Assembly (NCBI GenBank): GCA_016584305.1
Contig: JACEEZ010020542.1
Location: forward strand, 268,501 to 332,500
Source: Chionoecetes opilio
Lineage: Eukaryota; Arthropoda; Malacostraca; Decapoda; Majidae
Reading direction: 5' to 3'
Length of the DNA stretch: 64,000 nt
Shown here: positions 1 through 11,989 of the stretch, piece by piece
Position numbering within the stretch: the first letter of the stretch is position 1
Layout: the number at the start of each line of letters is the position of its first letter
Program-made: the position numbers and the translations under genes
Notes under the pieces: model-generated
The model's database searches: none
Seen by the model: only the letters and a program-made list of their open reading frames with translations
Told to the model about the DNA's origin: nothing

Positions 1-587
1 AAAAACACATTTTTATACTAACTATACAAAATATGGCTGCATACCACTGTACTCGGTCTTTTTAGCATGCATGCATCATTAATTAATTATATGCAGTTTT
101 AACCCCTGCACGCCCAGATCTTTCCTTTGCTATAAAAAATTGTGTTTTGTTGAGCCATAAAATTCCGAAAAGTAACTGAATATACCAAATTAGTTAGTCG
201 ATAAGGATACTAAACAGGTCATAGCTATAAAGTATTGCCTATATTAACTAAAAATTGTCTAAAGTTACCCAAATTACAATGAAAATTACGCTCTGTGTCT
301 CAAGGGGTTAAAAACTAAAATATCACGGGACTGCAGAGCGTGCTGTGATTGGTTGCAAAATCAGATTCTCATCTGTGTTCCCGCTCTGTTGATCAAGCGT
401 CTTGATTGTGTATTGTCTCCATTATACAAGTTTCAGACGACCAAACCATATTATAATGTTTTGTGCCGTTGTGCAGAAACACTACTAAGCCCACATAAGG
501 AGATTTCATATTAGTGCCGGAAGTCAAGGCAATGGTGACTGGCAGTGGTGACTCGCTGCTCGTAGTGCTATCCCATTCTTTTTTTAA

Positions 588-688
<101 letters not shown>

Positions 689-719
689 GTATGTACAAAA
701 ATATGTACATTGATCATTT

Positions 720-1240
720 TGTCATGAATAATAGCTATAGTAATTATAATTAAGTGGTAATAACAATTATATTACCATTAAAAATGATCATGATAATAAT
801 GATTTAATGATAATTCCATTCCATTATATTCAATTTTCTTTTTTATATATTTATAAAGATCTTTATATAAATCATATATATCTTTATATATTATAAATTA
901 CAAATATGTATAAGTATATATGGTATTATATTATTTATTATAATATTTAAAATAAAATAATTAAGAAAATAATAATAATAAGGATAATGAATGATGATAA
1001 TAATGTCATGATTATATTAAATGATGCTAATAATGTCGTGATTATAATAATGAATGATGATGATAATGTCATGATTATTTATCATTATTATCGTTATTAG
1101 TGATGAAAATAATATCAATGATAATAATAACAAGTGATAATATTAATAAAACTTTTTTTTTAATAATAACAACAATATCAATAACAATGAAAAAAAAAAA
1201 TAATAATATTCTTATAACAATAATAATATAGTTAACTAAT
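720..1240. other. AT-rich low-complexity stretch
   Basis: About 520 bp dominated by irregular ATGATAATAATG-like words. I see no coding potential, RNA gene or transposon ends. It lies 3' of the receptor exon at 1470-1635 on the minus strand and would be intronic to that gene. Confidence 0.7.
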
Positions 1241-1469
1241 AATAACTAAATCGGTAATAAAAATAAAATGTGTTTCAAGGCGTCCCGAGAAAAAGGGGAG
1301 TGCTTCCCAGTAAAGGTTGGTCTACGACTTAGATATGTTATTACGTGCTTGCATATTATTGATTTGCGCGAATATAATGTACCTTGATGTAAATGACAGT
1401 AGCTTTTAACCTTCAAACTACACCGTACGGCGTACAATTATAGAAACATTAGTATTACGTTATACTTAC

Positions 1470-1635
1470 GTAAAGTTAAGATGACGAGCAAGAGCTTTTA
1501 TCATGCGTGTGTTGAGTGAGTCAGTCAGATGCACCACAGTGCCAGGAGCATCGCTGACACGCCTATAGTTGATGAATGGGAAATATGTCATTGTGACGAT
1601 CCTGAATTGATGGCCACTGAAGTTCTCCATATGAT
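1470..1635 (-). CDS. Ionotropic receptor (IR/iGluR-like) exon: start of ligand-binding lobe S1
   Basis: This 166-bp internal exon has a consensus acceptor (pyrimidine tract, TTTTTCAG) just above 1635 and a strong donor (AC then GTAAGT) below 1470. With the preceding exon's G it reads D-HMENFSGHQFRIVTMTYFPF, and it ends in LARHLNFT. That pattern (a beta strand FRIVTMTYFPF, then a helix ending LNFT) is the opening of the Lig_chan-Glu_bd S1 domain of glutamate-gated channels and arthropod IRs, which act as ligand-gated cation channels in sensory dendrites. It starts in phase 1, matching the exon at 44463-44611, and ends in phase 2. The rest of the channel (S1 remainder, pore, S2) would lie left of the window. 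Family assignment is confident; the IR subtype and ligand cannot be told. Confidence 0.75.
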
Positions 1636-1757
1636 CTGAAAAATATAATCTCGTAAATGTATAACATATGCATGTATATATGTACAATCGCTAAGAGTGG
1701 TACATTTATGGCAGTAGTGGCGGGACGTTCAAATGTACTCACAAGCATCACTTAAGC

Positions 1758-2870
1758 CCATTTGTTAAGCTCCGGCGCCGCCGCTCCGCTACTCCCGAAG
1801 GGGGGAAGGAAGGAAATTGCGTGCGTGGAGGCTCAATGGGGGGGGGGGGGGGGGTTGATATACGTTGCTCCTGTTTTAGCGTCCCCCCAATCCGCTATGG
1901 TTCTATCCCATCGGTCGCTGGTCGTGGCATGACAAATAACCCCGGCACCCCTACCTGAAGGCGCCGGGTTGGGCTTTATCTCCTTGTACCGGAGGGTACA
2001 CGGGACAGTGCCCGTAGCTTCGGAGATACGGGGAGCTTACTTCCCCAGGCTTATAACGCCCCGGTCTTTGCCGGGAGGGCGACCCTCCCTGTTCCCCCCC
2101 GAGGCCCCTAGCTTGCATAGTTGCCCCGGGGTCATCCATCATTGCCCGCCCCTGTCATGCACTGTCAATCATATAGATACATCACCATCTGCTGCGTCGC
2201 CTTCAGGAGGACCTGTATGTGGTGCTCAAGAGGTCCTAAGATCCTGTTGCAGGTGTCTCGTAATGCCCCGGGGTTCCGGGGGGGAAACCCAGGGAAAACC
2301 TCCTGAAGGAGGTATCTAGTAGGGCGTTGTAGTCGCGTAGAGTTTCACCTCCGGCCCACGCCCGCCCCTAGTGCCTGGCCCCAGCGCCCAGTGGCTCCCC
2401 AAGGGCCCTGAAGAGAGGCCACAGGGGTAGGTAGTGTGGAGGGACGTCATGGTCTCGTAGTGTAGCACTTCCCTACCCCCTGGGGCAAAGTGAGGGCGCC
2501 CCTTGGTTGCCCCACGGCGGATCCGGGAAGCCCTGCGGCCCCAGGGGAATCACCACCGGGGCGGGCAGTGTTGCAGGGACATCTTGGTCTCGTAGAGTTG
2601 CACTTCCCGCCCCTGGGGTTATGCGGGGTATTCCTTAGTCGTCCCGTCGAAGCTCCGTCGTCCCTGGGGCAAAGTGAAGAGCCACAGGGGCAACGCCGAG
2701 CGCCGCTATTTGCCCTGCCGTGGCCCCTTCATCTCAGGAGCCCAGGAGAAGGCCACCAGGGCAAGGCCACCGGGGAAGGTGCTCTAGTAGGACGTAGTAG
2801 CAGCGTAGAGTGGAGCGGCACCTGCCCCAGGGGACAAGCGGAGTGGCGGGCGTCGGGCGTCTGGTAATGA
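1758..2870 (+). repeat. GC-rich repeat, copy 1, with ~140-bp tandem units
   Basis: A GC-rich block that begins near a run of about 18 G (1838-1855) and passes through a CCGGGG-rich segment. From about 2320 it becomes four diverged tandem units of roughly 140 bp, each with a GTAG..GTAGAGTTGCAC core and CCCCTGGGGC. The same block occurs at 9003-10870. It interrupts repeat B, whose left part is 1715-1757 and right part 3655-3990; the uninterrupted version is at 24960-25300. Open frames through it are by-products of GC content. Confidence 0.75.
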
Positions 2871-3214
2871 AGGGCGCGGCGTGTGTTGGCACGTACTTGA
2901 GCGCGTGGTATCTGGGAGGAATACCACCTAACTCGCTAACCGCACTAAGACACTAGTCTCGTAAGATATCACCGCGACGCAATAAGATGTGTGGCCACAT
3001 CCGAGGATATATAGAATCTGATCTTCGCTCTCCTGTCTTCAGGGGGAGACCCGGCGTGTGGTGGGTACATGTCAAAGGTTATTTCAGTGCTGACATAAGT
3101 GTGAAGTGATGGCGTGAATTGAGGGATGAAGATTCAGCACTCTTCCTCCTTCTCCTCGCCTCCTCACCTTCTCACTCTCTCACACTCTCCCTCACCTTCT
3201 CTCACTCTCTCTCT

Positions 3215-3387
<173 letters not shown>

Positions 3388-3654
3388 CCCCCTCCCCTCA
3401 TCTTCTCTTTCGCCGGGGGACGGGAGGGACCCTTAGCTGTGGTCAGCAAATGTGCAGGTGGGCGCCGGCCACCCCTTCGTAGGGCTGATAAGGAAGAGTG
3501 TTGTAAGCACAACATCAATTGCCTCTCTCTCTATCACCACCATCATCAGTACTCTGCCTCTTCCTCCCTTTGCTTCCTCCTTCTCTTTCCCCATTTATTC
3601 TTCCTTCCCTTCTATTCCCCATTCTCCACGTTCTCAGCCCTCACATTCTACATC

Positions 3655-3990
3655 AACGCCTCAGACAAGTGGCGAACACTAACAAAGCTATTAATTTATT
3701 TGCAGAAATGATAAATTAGGCTAATAAAAGGAATTAGATATGTGTAAAACAGTCAAAATACTGATGCCCCCTGGTGTTGGTACGTCTGAACAGCTCTCCA
3801 CGTGCCGGGCAGTTGACAACAATTATTGACTATCCCACCCGTGAGGTTACGACGGTCGGCAATATCCACCAGCCGTCACTCGACGAGCATTCTTGAATAT
3901 AGCCCATAGTGTGGACGCTCACCCTTTCCAGCAATACAACCCATTGACTCAAGAGCTCGGATTACGACCCTTAGTGTGGAAGCGGCTTTA
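3655..3990 (+). repeat. Dispersed repeat B (right part of copy 1)
   Basis: Begins CAACGCCTCAGACAAGTGGC and aligns over about 260 bp, same strand, with 25030-25300. The short left part lies at 1715-1757 (TTCAAATGT..TCACAAGCATCA) and matches 24968-25010. B is followed by arm A in the same orientation (4035 on), while near 24.6 kb arm A precedes B in inverse orientation. This suggests one element with A as its inverted ends. Confidence 0.65.
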
Positions 3991-4034
3991 ATTAAGCCGC
4001 GTCTTAACCCCGGCTTACTCACCAGTTAACAACG

Positions 4035-4470
4035 ATATATTAATAAGGCCTCCTGGACCTAATTTTACCTTCATTATGACACGTGTGCATTCACAAGGTA
4101 TGTATGTTACTCTCGGTTATGTTGAAAACTCACCTGTAATGGTCTGGGAAGAAATATGATGGAATAAGGGCAGAGCGTGATGCATGCATGCATGGACAAC
4201 GCAACCAGTGGAGTGTTTTCAAATTATTCTTGCTTGTCGCCGCGCGGTGCAACAGGTCGAGAAAAATTCCTTGCATATGGCCCCATGAGACCATCGGACA
4301 GATCTGGTTGGATCCGACCAGATTGAATCGTGTATGGGGTGATTGTGGTCTGTCCGAGCGACTGACAGTTGGTCGGATGGCGACCAAGCACTGTTTGGTT
4401 TTTAGATCCGCCAACTCATCCGGTTCAGACCGGATCGCACCATTTGTGTCCTGATCGTGAGACGAGAGGC
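4035..4470 (+). repeat. Dispersed repeat A, putative inverted end of the A-B element
   Basis: Contains AAGGCCTCCTGGACC, ACACGTGTGCATTCACAAGG and GGTCTGGGAAGAAATA, all found in reverse complement at 24590-24905. Beyond about 4290 the copies diverge into a hairpin-rich segment (GGTCGGATGG, GGTTCAGACC). I see no gene. Confidence 0.6.
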
Positions 4471-4969
4471 CAACCGTCAGTTTCGCCACTGACAGCGTCG
4501 CGAGAGGATTACTAAAATTAATAGTTTCTTTGAAGACAAAGCTCTTTTGGACATAGTTCATCCAATCATGTAGAAACTTAATGTTTGTGGGAAATGAAAA
4601 GCATGGAGTAAATGGATAAATATAAGAAAAATGCAGCTTATGAAGTGAGGCCACTGTTGAAACAGTAAACAAAAAAGTAATATGTGAAGTGTGTTCCGGA
4701 AAGTATGAAAAAAATAACTGCCTCTATGATAACTGGTTCGAGCGTGGATGATTTTTACGCTCCTTAGCTGTTGTATCAGCTCCTATCAAAAGTAATTCCA
4801 CGTTGCAGAGAGCCATCATGAAAACCGCCCTCTAATGTAGTAGCCACCCTAGTGAACCCGGAAATGTTGTTTCCACCGAAGTTTTTTGATGGAAATGTGA
4901 TCTTTGGTGTTTGGAGACTCAGAATCGCAGGGATGCTAACGAGTAAATGTTGGGCAATTTGTGTAATTA

Positions 4970-5254
4970 ACATAATTAGCATGTTAATTGCTGCAAAAAG
5001 GATATGTGTCAATTATTCCATATGAATACACTCAGATGTGTGATATTGGTGTCTATACCCATGTTTTCGACTCCAAGGAATTCAGTGAACATGGTTTCAA
5101 ACTCAATAACATATTCCTTATATGCAAATGTGCATAATTATATGGATAATCAATATATTCATTAGGCAAAAATTATCGATCGTCAAAAAGTTCCGTATCA
5201 TTTGCTAGCTACACCATACCTTAACGTCTATACCCATGTTTTTGAGCCCAAGGA
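4970..5254 (+). repeat. Left inverted arm of the 4-kb unit
   Basis: Imperfect inverted partner of 8712-9005. It contains two direct copies of a GTCTATACCCATGTTTT..AAGGAATTCA word (about 5050 and 5227). Confidence 0.7.
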
Positions 5255-5335
5255 ATTCATTGACACGTATTTCACAAAGCTAACTACAACCCTTGTATGG
5301 TAAATAAATTACAAATGTTATACATTATGTGATTA

Positions 5336-8300
5336 CTAGCGCATGACTTTAAATTGGAAAGCGGTTATGACTGAAACAAGTGCTAGAAGCAAAATATATT
5401 TATTCAGAAATACACCAACCTTCAAAATTATCAAAATCAAATGAACAGGAACCATAATTAAAAGACTATATCTCTTCATAACCTGCTGCCTCGTCCACCT
5501 TAGAATCTTCTTCTTCATCTTCAAAGTCATCTTCATCATGTGGATTCTAGCAGCCCTAGTCAGTGGATTATAGCAACCCTCTCCAGCTTCACATACACAA
5601 TAGTCCGTGCAGGACAAGCCAGCAGACTTGCAACTGCACTTGTTTTGCCTGCAAGCCTTCCCCTCTGCACTGCTACTGCAGCTGATGATGTCAAGAAGCT
5701 GCGCTGGAGCTACTGGCTGGTCTGATATACACGGTATTATTGCTCCTCCTTGTGTGAATATATCACATCATCACATGAATATATCTCCAGCCATAGCTCA
5801 AGATATCACTCGCAGCAGCTGGAGGATTATTTTTGTCTGCAGCCTTCCACATCTGCAATTGCAAATGCGCTCGGAGTGCATGGAGGAAGAGATTACTGTC
5901 CGTAGGGGGCAACTTTTTGAGTGATGGTGGTTTCTGTCTGCTCCTAAAGATGTTGTATCTCGCCTCATTCAGAGTAGAGGCCTTCTTCTGGCCATAGACA
6001 GCCACGAAAAATGTCAGCAATTTTCTTGATTTCATCATGCGAGGCTCCTTCTTCACCAAGAACGTCGTCCAAAACCACGGATATCATTGTTGAGCAACAC
6101 GTTTAGGGCAGAGAGAGTTCCTTTCCCACATGGAAATGACACAGTATCACAGTCAGACAGCGCATGCATCCCCAGAAGACCCTGCCATTTGGTTCCAACC
6201 TGCACAACTGTAGCATTGATGTCAAGAATAGTGCCATCCCATTTTTCCATCTGTACACAGCACTTGTTCAAAAGATTCGCTTTCCACACCCAATACACTG
6301 CCAAAACAAACACATCACTGTCGTCACACAGCAGAGGGATGATGCGAGCCCTCCAACAGCTGACTTAAGCATATAGCTGATGAGGGTAATGTCGGCTTCA
6401 TCGTGGGTGACTAGACTGTTAGCGCTGCCGATCATATTCACTCTTTGGCCAAGGTTAAGGCTGCAAAGGAGTTGACTCAGCTGCCTCTTGTTACTTTTGT
6501 TTTTCATGATGTTGTCACGATCAACAAGAGGAGAACTGAACGAAAGGTTGTACTGTGTTGCACCTTCACCAGCTCTTCTCTGGCGCTCATGATCTTTTGC
6601 ACTTATTCCATCGTAGCGATCGAAGATCACAAACTTTTCAGCAGTTCTATATATGTCACGTCCGAGCCGCACCTTCATACTGTCAGCAATGTCAGACACA
6701 GTGCCACCAGATAATGGCCAAACAACGTGATATAACAGCTGACTTGCATCAACGAGAAGAACGTGTGGAGCTGGAGCGTTCTCACAAGGGCATTCTAATC
6801 GCTTGACCAAGGCAGACTTGTCTCCCTTCCTCAGGCAGCCAAAATCGTCGATTAGTGCTGGAGGAGTTCCACTGAGCTCATACTTAAAGAGGGGGGCCCT
6901 CATACTTCCTCATGGAGGGGGGCCACCCTCCTTACTGTGATTATTTCCTGGTCCCCTTAACTGTGCGGCACTTGCTGGGCGAGTGTCCTAGTTTTGGGTA
7001 CCTACGTGAGCAATTTTTGTCCCGGTGTCGGGGTCGGACGTCTAGATACCGTCTCTCCCTGGCATTGGGAGAGAGGTGTTTCTCTCCGGGACATGAGGTC
7101 CATACCTTTATTGAGAGGGCTGGCCTTCTCAACAAGTTATGATGTTATTAATATTCTCTTATTATTCTTTTTAATGTACTATTGGTCTTTTATATATTTT
7201 GGTATTTTAAATATTTTGATTCTATCTTAAAATTTGTTTTTTAATATTACTTTTACGGTATCTTTTGTAAGCAGGCGTCAATAACCCCGCAGTTGCGGCG
7301 CCTTAAAACTATAATATATATTTATCTATCATACTTAAAGATATCCTTATGTTCAATGCCCCGCTGTTGACCTATACTACAAGGAGACGAGCGAATATGA
7401 ATTCCATATCATACACAGGTTTCCCCTTCACATTGCTAGCCTTCTTCATTTGCTGCATTGTTTTCACTTTCTTTTCAATTTTCTTGTGGAAGCCACCAGG
7501 TAGTGATGCATAAAAGTTTTTGCTCATCTTCTCTTCAATGGTGACAGAGTCGTGTACATTGACATCTAGTGGGGCCACCTGTCCATGCACAATATTGTAC
7601 AAATGACTGAATCTGTTTCCAGGGGATGGGAGTGCTTCTTCAGTTCATCATACACCTTCTTCCTATCCTCTGCATCAAGCTTTCGCCTCTTCTCGCCTTC
7701 TTCCTTGTGCTTTACAGCCAACTGTGATCCTCCTCAGGGTCTGCACAGTAAATCTCACCTATGACCATGGACAGCTGCGAACAGATGCTGAATGAGTTAA
7801 CCCAAATGGCTACTTGCTCATCATTCGTAGAAATTCTTTTCAGGCCACCTTTTGTGATGTCTCCTTGCAGTGTTGTTAATAATATCTTGAGCAGAGTAAA
7901 CTTCTTTATTAACAACTTCAGTAATCCAGGTAGGTAAGCACAATACAAGTGGTTGACTGTGACAGGCTGGCTGCCATACAGGAACTGGCTCTCTCGGCTC
8001 TGATTCACCTGACGTCAACTAACGTCAACTAGCCTTTGAACCTCTGAACCACTGATCGAATACAATACTAAAACAGTAACTACTCGTTACACCTTTCCCC
8101 TGCTTGATATAAGTTTGCTCGCCGAACTGGTCAGCAGGAACTGCTAGGCTGCCCTCTGAATGGTGACAAACATGCGCCCCCGCCAGTAATTCCTTCTTGC
8201 CATCATCTGGAATGTTGCTCATCTCATGGAGGTGCCAAGTGATCCATCTGGCATAGTGATGATGCCCTGCTGCAAAGAAGATGAAGATGATGCTTTTCCA

Positions 8301-8580
8301 CCGATTTTGGTCACTCCACTTTATGAGGCAAGCGACGATGTACGAAGGTGAGGAACGAAGGCATGTCGAAGGTGAGGAACGTGTATTTCGATCCAAAGCT
8401 CTTCATTGCCTTGTCCATGAAGGCCATGGTGCTCTGCATTGTATCGGGTGGGACGGAGGTGAGTTCCAAAGTGGGCCAAATATGAACATAGTCTTTGGCT
8501 TCACTGGAGTGGCCTCCTTCCGGTCCTCACGAGCATTATATGCTGACCAGTCAACTGCTTCAGGATCAGTATGGAAGAAA
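5336..8580 (-). pseudogene. Degraded multidomain gene A (HNYAR-type / PIN-FEN1-like / Cys-rich tail), frameshifted and split
   Basis: Minus-strand fragments in several frames line up as one long protein. In order they are: an N-terminal part near 8570-8400 (PDTMQSTMAFMDKAM); FFAAGHHHYARWITWHLHEM, AGAHVCHHSEG and DQFGEQTYIKQGKG (8300-8110); VAIWVNSFSIC (about 7800); and NFYASLPGGFHKKIEKKVK (about 7500). After the interruption come FGCLRKGDKSALVK, LLVDASQLLYHVVWP and FDRYDGIS (6850-6600), which have a nuclease-like look. Then HDEADITLISYML, MHALSDCDTVSF (about 6150), FFVAVYGQKKA.. and a Cys-rich tail CRQNKCSCKSAGLSC (about 5640). A LINE fragment at 6891-7328 splits it and at least five frameshifts break it. 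I recall no family name; the motif order matches widespread uncharacterised metazoan proteins. Function is inferred only. Confidence 0.6.
6891..7328 (+). mobile_element. 3' fragment of an I/Nimb-like LINE inserted in gene A
   Basis: 438 bp bounded by a 13-bp target duplication, TCATACTTAAAGA at 6878-6890 and 7329-7341. It codes in + for PPYCDYFLVPLTVRHLLGEC and LSLALGERCF..FIERAGLLNKL, the C-terminal tail found after the RNase H domain of I-clade LINEs (C-x2-C..H-x4-C-like). An AT-rich 3' region follows, with CAATAACCCCGCAGTTGCGG near the end. This is a 5'-truncated insertion produced by target-primed reverse transcription. Confidence 0.8.
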
Positions 8581-8711
8581 AATCATTAAGATTATAACCA
8601 CATAGCACTCATGTGGCGATCGATAATTTCCGCCGTATATGTTAAGTATGCATATTATGCATAGATGGAGTATGTAAATTACTTTAGAAATATACTTAAT
8701 GAATTAGTGCT

Positions 8712-9005
8712 CAAAACCCTAGTGCTCAAAAACATGGGTATAGACGTTAAGATATGGTGTAACTAGCAAATGTTATGGAACTTTTTTGACGATCGATATT
8801 TTTTTCCTAATGAATATATTGATTATGCATATAATTATGCACATATGCATATAAGAAAATTGAATATGTTATTAAGTTTGAAACCATGTTCACTGAATTC
8901 CTTGGAGTCGAAAAATGGGTATAGACACCAATATCACACATCTGAGTGTATTTATATGGAATAATTGACACATATCCTTTTCGCAGTAATTAACATACTA
9001 ATTAT
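8712..9005 (-). repeat. Right inverted arm of the 4-kb unit
   Basis: Reverse complement of 4970-5254 with scattered mismatches. The repeat beginning TTTGTTAAGCCCGACG follows immediately. Confidence 0.7.
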
Positions 9006-10870
9006 GTTTGTTAAGCCCGACGCCCGAAGGGGGGAATTGTCGGGGCTCAACGGGGGGGGGGGGGTTGATGCTCCTGTTTAGCGACCCCCCAACCCACTAC
9101 GGTTCTATCCAATCGGCCGCTTACGTGGCAATGACAACTAACCCCGGCACCCCTACCTGAAGGTGCCGGGTTGGGCATATCTCCTTCCTACTGAAGGTAA
9201 ACTGGGCAGTGCCCGTGGCGCCGGAGATACGGGGAGCTTACCTCCCCGGGCTGGTAAACGACCCGGCATTGCCGAGGGGGCGACCCTCCCTGTCCCCCCC
9301 CGAGGTCCCTAGCTTGCATAGTTGTTACCCTTTTTAGTATGGTTATTTTACGGGTAACGGGTTCACACCATGTTGATACTGGTTAATAACCTGTAAGGGT
9401 GATTGCCGGATGATGCCCTCTTGACGGGCTGGTAACTTGCTTCGTTGCCCAGAGGTACACATCAATAAAGTGGTATGTGCTAAACGTGGTCGAGCGGTTC
9501 TTACGTAATTTATAAGTGTTACTTTTAGTGCCAAAGGATTCGAGTAAGACAATATACTACAAACGATATATATTATATATATATGTACACTTGTGAAGGT
9601 TTGTACAATAATAATGTCACGCAGTTCGTTAAGTAACGGCCAATGAAACTAATGTTTAATAGACAGAGCCAGAACTGTTAATGTCGTGACAAGGCACTCA
9701 CACACCTTACGGGTGTGGAGTGCACACAGACACACAGGAAGGTGTGTCGTGAGTTGGAGCGCAAGCTAACGCGTCCCCAGTAGTTCTCTGTGTTCCGTCC
9801 CCTCTCCGGCTAGTTGCAGCATATGAGGAAAGCTGCCCGGAAGCTGTTGTTCCAGTGAGCCAGTGAGCGAGGTGTTTACGTCGTGGTTCCCAAGACCAGG
9901 CTATCCACGTCATCGTGATGGGATGGCGTGGCTGCTTGGGTCAGCATAATGTCATCAAAAGGTGGCAGTATTCAGCATCCGCTAGGCGCCAGTACAAGAC
10001 ACACAGACACTCAGACATACTGTAATAGTATCGATTAACACATACATATAATGTAACCAGTACGCTAATATAGTTACCCCGGGGGCATCCATTAATCGCT
10101 CGCCCCTGTCATGCACTGTCAATCATATGAATACATCACCATCTGCTGCGTAGCCTCCTGGTGGGCCTGTACGTGGCACTCAAGGGGTCTTCAAACCCTG
10201 CTGCGTGTGGCTCGCCATGCCCCGTGGTCCCAGGGTGAACCCAGGGGAAGCCTCCTGGAGGAGGTGTCTAGTAGGGCGTCGTAGCAGCGTAGAATTTCAC
10301 CTCCGCCCCTAGCCCGCCGCTAGTGTCTCGCCTCAATGCCCAGTGGTCCCCCGAGGGCCCTGAAGGGAAGCCACAGGGGCAGGTAGTGTGGTAGGACGTC
10401 GTGGCACCGTAGAGTTGCACGTACCTATCCCCTGGGGCAAAGCGGAGCGCTCCTTCGTCGCCCCACGGCGGCCCCGGGAATCCCTGTGGCCCCAGGAGAA
10501 AAGCCACAGGGGCGGGTTGTGTTGCTGGGACGTCATGGCCTCGTAGAGTTGCACTTCCTGCCCCTGGGGCGATGCGGGGCGCTCCTTGGTTGTCCCGCTG
10601 TAGCCTCGTGGTCCCTGGGGCCCAGGAGAAAAGCCACAGGGGCGGGTTGTGTTGCTGGGACGTCGCGGCAGCGTAAAGTTGCACTCACCCGCCCCCAGGG
10701 GCAACGCAGAGCGCTGCCTGTTTGCCCCGCCACGGCCCCGTCTTCTCAGGGGCCCAGGGGCAAGGCCACAGGTGAAGGTGCTCTAGTAGGGCGTACTAGC
10801 AGCGTAGAGTTGAGTAGCACCTGCACCGTGGGACAAACGGAGCGGCGGGCGGTAGGTTAGGACGTGTCAT
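9003..10870 (+). repeat. GC-rich repeat, copy 2, interrupted
   Basis: Same family as 1758-2870. It starts TTTGTTAAGC, has a G run near 9051-9064, the CCGGCACCCCTACCTGAAGG segment, and about four to five ~140-bp tandem units at 10262-10830 (GCCACAGGGGCGGGTTGTGT, GTAGAGTTGCAC). It is interrupted at 9328-10074 by the LTR-like insert. Confidence 0.75.
9328..10074 (-). mobile_element. LTR-like insert, copy 1
   Basis: About 747 bp present here but absent at the equivalent point of GC-rich copy 1, which reads straight from CATAGTTG into CCCCGGGG. ATAGTT flanks both sides and may be a 6-bp target duplication. It is the inverse of 11004-11709. There is no ORF. A TATA-like CTTTATAAAAC in the other copy and the ~0.7-kb size suggest a solo LTR, but the ends (TATATTAG..GGGTAACA) are not the standard TG..CA. 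Family unknown. Confidence 0.5.
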
Positions 10871-11860
10871 GGGTGGAGCGGCAGAGTGGGTCTCAGCCCA
10901 TGGGCGGACTGGCCATAGGGACAAACGGGACATTTACCGTTGGGCCGCTGGGACGTGTGGGCCGCTCTGAGGGGAAAACAAGTAATAGAAAAAAATATAT
11001 TAGCGTATTGGTTATATATGTATGTGTTAATCTATACTAAGACAGGATGTCCGAGTGTCTGAGTGTCGCCTAGCGGATGCTGAATACTGCCACCTTTTGA
11101 TGACATTATGCTGACCCAAGCAGCCACGCCGTCCCATCATGATGACGTGGATAGCCTGATCTTGGGAACCACGACGTAAACACCTTCACTCAACGGCTCA
11201 CCGGAACAACAGCTTCCGGGCAGCTTTCCTCATATGCGGCAGACGCGAGACAGAACAGAGAGTTTACGAGGAGACGCGTTACAGGGCGCTCCTACTCACG
11301 ACACCTTTCAGAGTGTCTGTTTGTACTCCACACCCAGGAGGTGTGAGAGTACCTTGTCACGTCATTAACTGTTCCCGGCTCTGTCTATTAGACATTAGTT
11401 TCATTGGCCGCTACTTAACGAACTGCGTGACATTATTAATGTATAAACCTTCACAGTGTACAGATATGTATATATATCTATTGTAATTATTCTCTGGTAC
11501 TTAATGATTAACAAGCCTTTATAAAACAACCGCTCGACCACTTTTATTCAACTACCATCTGAAGTGTCTGGCTAGGACGGTATACGCCTACCCATCAACT
11601 CTACACTTCTGAGGCAATCAACCCCTACTGTGTCACCAACAGTTGTAAGTATTCTTACTTGGGTTGACCCCAGTTACCTGTAACATCACACAGATAAGGG
11701 TAACACGGTGGGTTAGGACGTGTCATGGGTGGAGCGGCAGAGTGGGTCTCAGCCCAGGGGCGGACTGGCCATAGGGACAAACGGGACATTTACCGTTGGG
11801 CCGCTGGGACGTGTGGGCCGCTCTGAGGGGAAAAAAAGTAATAGAAAAAAATATATTAAA
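10854..11860 (+). repeat. 150-bp direct repeats flanking the second LTR-like insert
   Basis: 10854-11003 and 11710-11860 are nearly identical (GGTTAGGACGTGTCATGG through AATATATTA). Insert copy 2 lies exactly between them. An ordinary target duplication is 4-20 bp, so 150 bp points to a tandem duplication or recombination event. Confidence 0.75.
11004..11709 (+). mobile_element. LTR-like insert, copy 2
   Basis: Reverse complement of 9328-10074; shared words include CGCCTAGCGGATGCTGAATA, GGGAACCACGACGTAAACAC and TCATTGGCCGCTACTTAACG. A TATA-like CTTTATAAAAC lies near 11517. No coding region is seen. Confidence 0.55.
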
Positions 11861-11989
11861 AAGGAAAATTAATATATAAATTAAGGAGTGTAAATGAAAT
11901 ATCTGAAGAATAAGGTAAAGCTCAAAATAAATGAGAGAGAGAGAGAGAGAGTCACTCAGCTGAGAGAGAGAGGTACCTGCATGGTACTG

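Larger units (their letters stand above)
4970..9005. mobile_element. ~4-kb unit with long inverted ends enclosing a broken multidomain gene
   Basis: Sequence 4970-5254 reappears as reverse complement at 8712-9005: ACATAATTAGCATG, AAAAAGGATATGTGTCAATT, GTCTATACCCATGTTTT and ATCGATCGTCAAAAAGTTCC are all shared. The ~285-bp imperfect arms enclose one degraded minus-strand gene (5336-8580). I infer a DNA transposon or other inverted-repeat mobile unit with this gene as cargo or enzyme. No canonical transposase is visible, and no clear target duplication is seen because the right end abuts the GC-rich repeat at 9003. Confidence 0.55.

Noticed and set aside
2490..2867. Open frames in the GC-rich tandem block (also 10268-10860)
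   Set aside because: GC-rich tandem units are open in several frames on both strands and have no recognisable motif or codon bias.
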